Of a DNA stretch of 64,000 nucleotides, positions 1-7,704 are shown piece after piece (position 1 is the first letter of the stretch; each line of letters begins with the position of its first letter). The DNA is from Malaya genurostris (Eukaryota > Arthropoda > Insecta > Diptera > Culicidae), in the NCBI RefSeq assembly GCF_030247185.1, contig NC_080571.1, positions 161,420,352 through 161,484,351 of the forward strand, read 5' to 3'. Below the pieces are notes generated by a model. That model saw only the letters and a list, made by a program, of their open reading frames with translations, was not told the DNA's origin and made no database searches. The position numbers were made by a program, and so were the translations under genes.

Positions 1-112
1 GCAAAAACCGGAATGATAAACTCCGTGTTGTGCTTTAGAATGAAACCGAATATGCTCAAATGTCATTTCTGAGGAATAAGTGTATGATTGGTGCCTGAGC
101 ATAACTGACATG
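1..112 (-). other. MSVML open frame (cut by the window edge)
   Basis: Left remnant of a 91-115-codon minus-strand frame found in every A and C unit: 11,511-11,786; 18,067-18,342; 23,745-24,029; 29,777-30,124; 41,472-41,747; and on plus at 46,944-47,201 and 61,976-62,242. Its conserved part runs TFEHIRFHSKAQHGVYHSG and later LEIRDLTNKIYNLL. The C-terminal part crosses the TGAGT-rich region, so the frame probably is not a natural protein end to end. In B units it is split by the P-like element. I do not recognise it, and it may be a fossil or chance frame. Confidence 0.3.
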
Positions 113-207
113 TATGTTAATTTGCGATTGACACACTACTCCAAGCAACCACCACGTGATATAGTATTAAGTTCAATTACTTAATATTTACACTATTACT
201 TACAATA

Positions 208-484
208 CACTCAGAAAAGGAGCAATTTTTTTGAAAATTTGGTATATGTGAAATAAAATTTCACTCAAAATTTGAGTGATAGTTATTCTATTTTTGGTAC
301 ATGTACAAATAAAGTATTACTCAGTAAATGAGTAGATTTTACCCAAATATCGTTTCCAGTGAAAGAACTCAAATTTGAGTAACTTCGGAGTTACTCTAAA
401 TCAGAGTTGTTCCACTTTTTCTGTAGATGAGTGAGATCTTACTCATTTTTGAGTAACTATTTTAAGCGTGTTTTTATTTGAGTG
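208..484. mobile_element. 277-bp ACTCA-rich miniature element, TA target duplication
   Basis: Begins CACTCAGAAAAGG and ends TTTTTATTTGAGTG, with TA on both sides (206-207, 485-486). The interior is packed with ACTCA and TGAGT, often as palindromes such as ACTCAAATTTGAGT. Further copies: 18,439-18,716; 30,221-30,497; 41,836-42,113; and inverted 46,570-46,847. C units have lost the left end. No coding capacity seen. CAC ends with a 2-bp duplication suggest the CACTA/Mirage group, but that is inference. Confidence 0.6.
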
Positions 485-591
485 TATGATTTTTCAAATG
501 AAGTTGCCCGTATTCATAAGAAATTGTAGAAAAGGTGAAGTAATTAGAAATTTTCCTACCGATTTGACAGCTCTTGCTGAAAGTATCATCT

Positions 592-826
592 CTTAACAAG
601 CAGCGCCTCTACATTTCAGTTTTGCGACAATATGTCAATTCCTGAAACCCAGACAAACCCAGATAAATGTTTGAGTATTGGTAGGTTTTTGAAAAAATAT
701 CCTGGCAACTCTGTTTACACGCAGAGTTATACACTCAAAAAAGAAATCACGTTAATTCTACTTGAAAACATACATGAATCTCATCCACCCAACTTTTCAC
801 ATAAATTCTATGGAGTAGATAAATGA
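592..826 (+). other. Chimeric open frame MSIPET crossing an element boundary
   Basis: A possible splice acceptor (CATTTCAG) precedes a frame starting MSIPETQTNPDKCLSIGRF. The boundary of the 1.3-kb TA element (TA at 730-731, CACTCAAAA from 732) lies inside the frame, so the residues after TQSY come from the element's end and the 64-codon frame is an insertion chimera. Other copies: 18,864-19,058; 24,403-24,597; 30,645-30,839; 42,261-42,455; minus strand 46,236-46,430 and 61,417-61,611; frameshifted near 12,154. Beyond the element's other end (from about 2051) a second frame beginning MEKSVSDFSWFSKKGE continues to about 2207 and may belong to the same interrupted sequence. Confidence 0.4.
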
Positions 827-2049
827 ATTGTATCGGATTGTTCATATATCATGCATCTTATTCAATAGGTAAATAATATATCACTTGTCCGTTGGATACA
901 ACGTGATTTTCATATGTTTTAACAGAACTTCACGTAATAGTTACATGACTTAAACATCTTTATTGAGTATAGGAAAATCACATAATAATTACATGAAATG
1001 GTACATGATTGTATAGTATATAAAACTCAGTTAAAACTAACATTAAAAAGGCATTTATTTGCAGAATGCATTTCCAACAGATCGCTTGTTATTTTACATC
1101 TATTTACATATTAATGGTTACATCATCAACCTTAACGAATAGTAACTCAATGAAATTAAACTTATACTTAACTCTAAGTATAAACTTATTATCTACATTT
1201 AAAACTATTGTTGGTCGTCGATTAAAATAATCAATACCAGTAATAATGAACCTGATGTTTCAATCGCGACATAGTGCTCATTTGCCCATAATTGCAAAAT
1301 CAAGTGAAATATTTCATCTAACGATAAAATCTCTGATTTCATAGAGTACAGCTTGATCCAATAAAAAAATTATGACAAACTGTCCTATTTTGTAGTTAAT
1401 TCCTTTGTAAACAATAGAGTCGGCGGTACCGACAGAAGTTTTTCTATTTATGATTTCTGAAAATGTAAATAAATTAATCAAAAATTCTTACTTCAAACTT
1501 GAATTACATTTTGTTTTCTCCCGGAAATTATAAGATCGAAAATATTTTCGTATGCTGTTGGTTCTAAATACTTCCGGAGATCAAGAGCTCGAACAAGCAA
1601 ATATCGCATTCTACTAAAACTAAGCGCAAAATTGTATATTGAGTACTACACTAGTTTTGAAACTGTAGAAGCAAAGTCCGGGCATTACATTCGTTTCGTG
1701 GAATTTGGCTTTTCTGTTTCAACAGACTTCGCAGCCGATTCTTATTGTACATAATCATTGCATGGCTAGTACTATGGATCCTACTGACACTAAGAATCCT
1801 TCCAGGTCAGGGCTGTTTTGAAACTTTACTTACCTTTAAAAACTTCCAATAACGAATGCATTATGTTCAAGCCTGCCACCAACATGTCAGCCATTTTGAG
1901 ATTTGAAATTTTCATTATGTGAAAATCACATAGCTTGTACTTGGTTTCCAGATGTTATTCATAGACATCACGTAGAATATCAAATATAAATGAAGCACTG
2001 CATTTACGTGAGTAATCCCATAAAACTAATGTGATTTATTTTTTGAGTG
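732..2049 (-). mobile_element. 1.3-kb TA-flanked element with decayed multi-exon gene
   Basis: Termini are CACTCAAAAAAGAAATCACG on the left and, read inward from the right, CACTCAAAAAATAAATCACA, with TA at 730-731 and 2050-2051. Both subterminal regions carry many TCACGTAA/TTACATGA/TCACATA words. Coding remnants run on the minus strand from the right end. A-type copies (about 1,318-1,378 bp) recur in the other units. The size and end type fit a non-autonomous derivative of a larger DNA transposon; CMC (CACTA/Mirage) is my best guess for the superfamily. Confidence 0.65.
1205..1894 (-). pseudogene. Terminal exons of a decayed transposon gene (MADML)
   Basis: A first exon (1894-1834) encodes MADMLVAGLNIMHSLLEVFK plus one base and ends at a consensus donor, GTAAGT (1833). 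Further along the minus strand lie a fragment near 1610-1520 containing LDLRKYLEPTAYENIFDLII, then, after a TTTTCAG acceptor, an exon from 1456 containing SVGTADSIVYKGINYKIGQF. This runs to a stop near 1320, and its continuation in the next frame contains QNEHYVAIETSG and ends at 1205. Frames do not join without errors, so it is broken. From memory only, the last exon resembles the C-terminal region of a poorly characterised SAM-domain family common in insect genomes. Unit A1 also lacks 13 bp here that other units keep. Confidence 0.5.
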
Positions 2050-2668
2050 TACTATTAATGGAAAAATCTGTTTCTGACTTCAGCTGGTTTTCAAAGAAGG
2101 GCGAAACTAACATAGATCGCCCTTCCTTACCTAGGACAGGACCAGACAACTGGCTTCTTTTTCCAGAAAAATATTTCTCTTCTTATTCCGGTTTCTCCCT
2201 GCTGTAAATAATAAAAGCCTCGCGATCACTGTTGCCAGTAGAGATAATTGTTCATTCTGAAAACTTTCTCCCCTTATAACATGTAATTATTTATCATTTG
2301 AAAACACTTAGACAAATGTTATATCGGTCAAAAATATAGCTCTGGATTCATTTTGATCAGATGTTTGTTTTGAAGAAAACGTTTAGTTGAAACAGCTTAA
2401 TAATATTTTTCTAAAACACTCAATTTTGAATAATTATTTTTGCAGCTTTATTAACTAAAGTATTCAACATATTCTATTTGAGAAAAATGATAACATACAG
2501 AAGTATCCAAAGATTGGGTGCTATTCTCAACCAACATAATCAATATTCTCGTCCACTCGAAATCACACTTCGTGATTTCAGGCTTTCTCTTTGTATCATC
2601 CAGTGATTGTTAAATGTACTCGTATACTGTCCCCATTGACAGAATTTAAAAACAAATTGAACTTAAAT

Positions 2669-3233
2669 CCTATTGAAATCAATAATTTTGAAGATGACCC
2701 GAAAAATAAAATATCAAATGTCAAGCTACATTGTTACCGACGATACTTAAAACACTTTTTCTACCACCCTGCAGTAATCTTGATTTCAACAACTTGTACT
2801 TGCTTATGTCAGTTTCAACCAATCACGAGCTGGTCTGAAATTGGTCCTAATGCCCCGTTTACACTTCTGCTGGCTGCCAGCATGCTGGTGTCAGTATACT
2901 GCCCTCTTAGGAAAAAAAAAAAACGTTCAACTGTGGTCCAATGATCCAAAGTATTAGACCAACGAAGGACCACCGTTGAACGTTTTTTTTCCTAGGAGGG
3001 CAGTACACTGACACCAGCATGCTGGCAGCCAGCAGAAGTGTAAACGGGGCATTAGGACCAATTTCGGACTAGCTCGTGATTGGTTGAAACTGACATAAGC
3101 AAGTACAAGTTGTTGAAATCAAGATTACTGCAGGGTGGTAGAAAAAGTGTTGTCAGTATCGTCGGTAACAATGTAGCTTGACATTTGATATTTTATTTTT
3201 CGGGTCATCTTCAAAATTATTGATTTCAATAGG
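2669..3233. repeat. 0.56-kb near-perfect palindrome (unit A1)
   Basis: The left arm (CCTATTGAAATCAATAATTT onward) and right arm are reverse complements over about 270 nt, around a loop of roughly 26 nt (AATGATCCAAAGTATTAGAC). The arms share AGCATGCTGG, the poly-A/T flanked GTTCAAC/GTTGAAC pair and CCAATCACGAGC. Small frames here (YHPVIVKCTRIL and ISTTCTCLCQFQ) are side effects of the arms. Other copies: 8,426-8,956; 20,957-21,497; 26,682-26,880 (short right arm); 32,682-33,244; about 38,439-38,969; inverted near 56,890-57,190 and 59,260-59,550 (one arm mostly); short 44,117-44,200. Confidence 0.85.
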
Positions 3234-3919
3234 CATGCTGGCAGCCAGCAGAAGTGTAAACGAGGCATAAAAGTGGATTAACAATTGTCAGGTCCTGTCC
3301 TAGTTCCTTACTAACAATTGTTTGTTGGCATGGAACACGAAAGGCGAAACTTACGTAAACAAATGGCTTATGAATGACTGTTTCACCCTTTATACACTAA
3401 GGTCTTTTTTTATGTGATCTTTTTTATTCGGCTTTTTTATGCGAAATATCAGGGTGTCAAGATTCCACGCATACAAAAAACGCAGAAGGAAAACCGCTTA
3501 ACTCTGGAACTTTGCATAAAAAAACATATACAAGAAAATTTTTACTGGGCTTTATGTTCCAGAGCAAATAATAAGGTTTCACCACTTAAATTCTAAAGGC
3601 AAAAAGCGTACAAATCTGGTGTTAAAATCCAGTCAAATATGTTTAATCTGATATTGGTTTAATCTGGCAAAAGATCTGGTTATTTAGCCTGCAGACACAG
3701 TCTGGTGGCCGTAAGTTGAACCGAACTTGGCGCGGGAAATTGACTTACATGTAGTGTTCACACTATTGCTGGTTGCCAGCATGCTGGTGACAGTGACAGT
3801 GTCTGGTAGATTCTGAATGATTTGATGCTAATATAATTCCTGCTTTAGGTGTGCTAATGTCACCAGCTCGGAACAACTTCTCGCGCCCACTCTGTCTGCA
3901 GCAGAGATGCCAGATTTTT

Positions 3920-4207
3920 TCATAGGAAATTTGTCTTACTCTGAATAAAAAATCTGTATTCCACTAATAAAATTAAATATCGACAATAAAATAAACATGA
4001 TGGCTGTAGAATTGTATATTCGATGAGCAATAATTCTTTCCATCTGTCTGTAAGAACAGAAAAATCAAATTCCGCAAAAGGCATTTTATGCCGAGACTGC
4101 TTCTTGTCACTAATACTAATAGTTTGCTCATACGAAAAAGCTTTTAAGCCTCTTTTGAAATCCGTATTAAGGTAGCGCTTCGCCGTGGTCAGGTCGAAGC
4201 AAGACAA
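3920..4207 (-). pseudogene. MAKRY open frame, copy in A1
   Basis: The frame reads KRYLNTDFKRGLKAFSYEQT and later FAEFD, VLTDRWKELLLIEYTILQPS. It starts inside the TTAA element's terminal repeat: the codons for AKRYL overlap GCGAAGCGCTACCTTAA. The ATG seen in C units reads ACG here and in B units. Past CLFYCRYLILL this copy ends early, because about 8 nt present in C units (the codons for DADN) are missing. The hydrophobic middle and even codon use could reflect a real ancestral exon, but I do not recognise the protein. Function unknown; possibly an exon of a TTAA-type transposon. Confidence 0.35.
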
Positions 4208-4549
4208 CTCACTGCTTCCTCTTGCTTTGTCGCCGAAATTTCACCCTAAATTGCAAATTTCTAAAATACTAACCCAATTCACGAAAAATCAAAAACATAG
4301 TAAATGATTTTACTATGCATTTGGCGAAAAATATTAGTTAGAATACTTTTCTTTCGCGAGATTTGTTAAAATTCGGTTTTCTTTTTTCTTTTTCTCGCTA
4401 TAAACAACTCGCATATGTAGGGATGTGCTACGTTTTCAACAAAGCGTCAAAGCTAGTAGCGATGAAAATTATTACTGATTTCTGGTTCTACTGAAACATG
4501 AATAGAAATTATTTTACAAAGTTGTAACACTTACATTTTCTACTCATCA
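4171..4549. mobile_element. Partial TTAA-type element in A1
   Basis: TTAA (4167-4170) followed by GGTAGCGCTTCGCCGTGGTC. Similarity to the intact 744-bp copies continues to CATTTTCTACTCATC near 4549 and then stops, so only one end is present. The same half-element sits beside the MAKRY frame in every A, B and C unit. Confidence 0.6.
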
Positions 4550-4839
4550 TTTCACGTAGGTTTTAATGGACTGGCATTTAAAAGCTGTTTTATACATAAT
4601 CCAGTAAAAGATACGTGTTTCATAGGTAAAATGTAATGTACTGTTCATTTCACATTCATCTATCAGTTCGTATCAAATTTAGATACCAGAAAATTACTAT
4701 TTTATATATTGGTTGAAGTCGAAAGGGAGATGCCAGATCTTGATATAAATCTATGAAATGAAAAATGCCATAAAATATAAAACATTTATATCAAAAAATT
4801 GTCAATGGCTTAAAAAGCAACTAATAACGTCGTGGTATC

Positions 4840-5158
4840 TCAAATCGACAAGCCTCCAGAAATCGTTTATGTTGTCACTGCCATCCAACCGAAGCCGCAG
4901 TCAAGATCCAAGAACTCCCACAACACTACCGATGCAGGTTGAAGTCGCATTACATGGTTCCAGTGTCTCTAGCTTCACACCGACGGCCTGTTTGAAGCAT
5001 TCGGCAGGAGCGGGTAAACTTCCGGACTCACGCAGGCACTCGGTCCAGTTAAACACATGGAAACTTTCATACTGGAATGGTCGATGGAGTAAAAAATTGT
5101 AATTAAATAACTCGCAAATATTTACACTACTTACACTTCGAGGGCCACTGCTCGCCAT
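4840..5158 (-). pseudogene. Scm-like MBT-domain fragment, copy in A1
   Basis: An exon of eight codons (MASSGPRS, 5158-5135) ends at a GTAAGT donor. A 63-nt possible intron, in frame and without stops, reaches TTCCAG, then PFQYESFHVFNWTECLRESG and SLPAPAECFKQA follow. The strings KLETLEPCNATSTCIGSVV, GVLGS and, past a TGA at 4901, LRLRLDGSDNINDFWRLV match the core of an MBT repeat, closest to the first MBT of Sex comb on midleg as I recall it. MBT repeats bind methylated lysines, and Scm is a Polycomb-group protein. Two defects are visible: CGA to TGA after GVLGS, and loss of about ten residues between CFKQ and KLE. The second MBT repeat, zinc finger and SPM domain are absent, so this is a captured fragment. 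Confidence 0.85.
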
Positions 5159-5169
5159 TTTCAAAATCG

Positions 5170-5320
5170 AGTTTTTTACACTGGAAATTCACGTAGATTG
5201 TTTGACGTTTGGTCAATTCACGTAAACCTTATGTGATGACTCTATTCATTTTAGGGGATGTTCGTATAACATTCATTTTCGTCACGTAAAATATTCAATT
5301 TGACATTTGAAACCATTCTA
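5170..5320. promoter_or_regulatory. CACGTA-rich region upstream of the MASSG exon
   Basis: In about 150 bp there are TTCACGTAGA, TTCACGTAAA, TTATGTGATG and GTCACGTAAA, all variants of one word, directly upstream of the MASSG exon on the minus strand. The same kind of cluster flanks the MADML exon. It may be a transposase-binding subterminal region or promoter. The same block precedes every MBT copy. Confidence 0.4.
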
Positions 5321-5401
5321 CACGCTTAGAAAAAGTTACTCAAAGTTTGAGTACTAGTTACTCATATTCAAATGATACATGGAAACGTCAGAAATTGAGT
5401 A

Positions 5402-6026
5402 CACGCTTACTTGTGGCTACCCAGTGAGTGAATCGAAAGTACTCATTTTCAACAACTGTGAACAGATGTCAAAAAATGAGTAGAATTTAAAACTGTCACT
5501 GTGTCAAAGTAACTTAACCGCGCCATCCGACATTTTCAAGTTTTTCCGGATGGATAAAATTAAAAGTATTATAGACAGCGAGTCGTTTCAGGCTCTAGCT
5601 GGTAAGTAAAATACATTAAAACGCATTTTTACATTATGCAATAAAAATACATTTGAACTACGAATAGATTTCCCGTTTGTGGTTGCTTGGTGGATTGATG
5701 CCGAGAGAAGCAGAACTGTTCCGGATACATGTTTGAAAAAAAACATTGAATTAAACCTGTTGCACATGTGGGTATTGCAATAAAACGTAGTTATTTTTTA
5801 AAAGTTTTTAAAGTAATTTATTTAAACATCATTGGGTTGGATAATAATGGGTACTTTCCACATATTTACAAATGTCAACAAAAGAGAGTAAGTTCTACTC
5901 AAATTTTGCGAAAAGCATATTTACCCAAAAGTGCGTAATACTTACTGTACTCAATTTTGGATAGGTATAGTTTTTGCGAAATTGAGTGACTTTTGACTCA
6001 ATTTTGGGTAGCCACAAGTAAGCGTG
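5402..6026 (+). mobile_element. 625-bp TA element with 22-bp perfect inverted ends (B1)
   Basis: Starts CACGCTTACTTGTGGCTACC and ends with its exact complement (22 bp in all). TA lies at 5400-5401 and 6027-6028, and the empty site ATTGAGTAGTTATC in A2 (near 18,032-18,045) confirms the 2-bp duplication. Interior ends are rich in ACTCA/TGAGT words. It contains a small two-exon gene on the plus strand. Confidence 0.85.
5550..5783 (+). CDS. Two-exon mini-gene inside the 625-bp element
   Basis: Exon 1 (5550-5601) encodes MDKIKSIIDSESFQALA plus one base and ends at GTAAGT. A 66-nt AT-rich intron (5602-5667) ends GAATAG. Exon 2 (5668-5783) continues in frame with DFPFVVAWWIDAERSRTVPD, then CLKKNIELNLLHMWVLQ and TAA, which overlaps an AATAAA signal. 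Predicted protein 55 residues. No family recognised. The simplest reading is an internally deleted transposon in which first and last exons of a longer gene came together; a real small protein, for example a repressor or a remnant of a DNA-binding domain, is the alternative. The start is the first ATG after CCATCCGACATTTTC, which resembles the sequence before the MASSG and MADML starts. Confidence 0.45.
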
Positions 6027-7064
6027 TAGTTATCATCAATGATATTGATTAATTCCTACTCTAAATTTGAGTTTAACGCATTAACTCGTTTATTTTTTGT
6101 TAGTATTCGCAAGATCAGTCTAAAAGTTGTAATAACCATTTGTAACAACAGGTTGTATATTTTGTTAGTGAGATCGCGTATTTCGAGGGTGAGTCCGACG
6201 ACACGACCTGCCACTCGATTATTAAAACTGTATCGCAAATTTAACTACCCCTCAGTAACTGGTAATGTCAAAACGAAATCGCTTGAAAAAATGTTGGAAC
6301 TGGCAACTCAAGTTGATAAATTATTGATTTTGAATTTTTTTGGCTACAGTTACCAGTAGCCTTAGTAACTACACAAGGAATGTAAACAAAAACAAGAGAT
6401 TCTCACTTAAAACGAAACCACTGAGTGTAGTTGGCCCGCTGGCAGGTATTAAATTTATTATTTCAGAGAGTTTTGAGTCATTTTGGCGTATTTTTTTAAT
6501 TTGTATCTTTTTTTAATGAACTGGAACAATTTCGTCGCTGCCACAGAGAGGAAGGCTTTTATCATTTCATATCCATAGCTAGAAAGTTGTATTGTCAGGT
6601 GGTAGTGAATGATTTGCATTTGGGTACATTTACAGCGCGCAACTGTGTTTGGAACTCAAAATAATGCGAATTAGGAACATAAAAAAATTGTTTTATGCAA
6701 CTATCGTTAATAATGTTTTTAATTGAATAAAGTTTACTCGTAGTAAAAGGACATACAAACGAAAATAAAAATAACATGATATTGAAAGAATCGGTTGTCT
6801 TTTTCTGACAAAATCAAAATGAAAATAATTATTTAAAAGCAAAAGTTATTAAAGCATGAAATAAAAATACATATATTTTGACTTCAAGAATATCTTAATT
6901 TTTTTTATTACCACTAGCGTTTTTGAGAAGTCGAAAGTGTTTCTCACTGCAATTTATTGTTAATTTCGTTTGGTATTCCGTAAACATGTCTTACGATCGT
7001 TTTTCAGAGTGAATGAAGTGAAATTAACTAAATTATGTATATCTGGCTTAATTTTACATATTAC

Positions 7065-7143
7065 TGTTCGTAGGAAACGAATAGAAAGATACTGGATCTC
7101 CTTCACGACTGAAACACCTAGCAACGCAACAATGTCTTCCCAT
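7065..7143 (-). pseudogene. THAP-domain first exon (B1)
   Basis: Encodes MGRHCCVARCFSREGD then PVSFYSFPTN and stops at a GTAATA donor (7064). The paired cysteines, SF and FP positions match the N-terminal third of a THAP zinc finger (C2CH), the sequence-specific DNA-binding domain at the start of P-element transposases and THAP proteins. The later cysteine-histidine pair would lie on exons that are missing. Confidence 0.65.
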
Positions 7144-7490
7144 TATCGAAAATGTTTTCCTGACCTATCAAAACTAATCATTGCATGCTGCCACTGTAAT
7201 TCTCTATGACTAACAAAATTCATATTTAAAAATGAAAGAAATGATCTGTGAAAACATGGTAACTATCACATAACAACTAGTCAACAAACTAGAAGATTAC
7301 GTTACAAAAATAATCATGAATATTCGGACTTCTGTGTATAATATCACAAGATCATTGTATAATTTAGAAAATGTAAATATATTTTCTACATAGATACGGT
7401 AATTACGGTATACGATCAAAAAAACCTACGTAGTAATTATTAATTGTATATAATAACAAAAACAGTGGAAGCAATCATCTTGAAACCGCT

Positions 7491-7704
7491 TTAGTTTCCG
7501 TGCAAAATGTCGCATTTCCTCACTCTGGCTGGTTTGGTAACCGTGGAACTGCAGGATAATGACTTGTTAAACTGCTCTATTTGTTTGCCCATGTCCAGAA
7601 GCATTTTCGAAGTCGGCGAAAGAATGTTAACTGCAAATAGAAAATTTTTATTTAATGATAAAATTCAAGCACTCACCTGCACTCAGCTTCATCATAATTT
7701 GCAT
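7491..7704 (-). pseudogene. Two-exon fragment in the P-like element (B1)
   Basis: Exon (7704-7677) MQIMMKLSA, donor GTGAGT, 46-nt intron (7676-7631) ending TTTGCAG, then VNILSPTSKMLLDMGKQIEQ, FNKSLSCSSTVTKPARVRKC, DILHGN and a stop at 7493-7491. Phase agrees across the junction. It lies between the right terminus and the THAP exon, with its own stop, so it may be another short transcript or a displaced exon. No family recognised. Confidence 0.4.

Larger units (their letters stand above)
1..5320 (+). repeat. Array unit A1 (left end outside the window)
   Basis: First copy of the composite unit. In order: a minus-strand open frame cut by the window edge, a 277-bp ACTCA-rich element (208-484), a 1.3-kb TA-flanked element (732-2049), a 0.56-kb palindrome (2669-3233), the end of a TTAA-type element (from 4171), and a minus-strand MBT fragment (4840-5158) followed by CACGTA-like motifs to the unit border. 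I set unit borders at the CACGCTTAG terminus, which recurs at 5321, 11378, 17959, 23620, 29744, 35332 and 41364. Near-identical to 30,014-35,331. Confidence 0.9.

Noticed and set aside
3414..3596. Open frame MIFFIRLFYAKYQGVKIP in A and B units
   Set aside because: Sixty codons in AT-rich DNA with no start context or splice signals; C units have lost the first part without effect on the rest. Treated as chance.
4758..5102. Open frame MLSLPSNRSRSQ on the plus strand, repeated in all units
   Set aside because: It is the antisense shadow of the Scm-like MBT fragment; the minus-strand reading matches a known domain and this one matches nothing.
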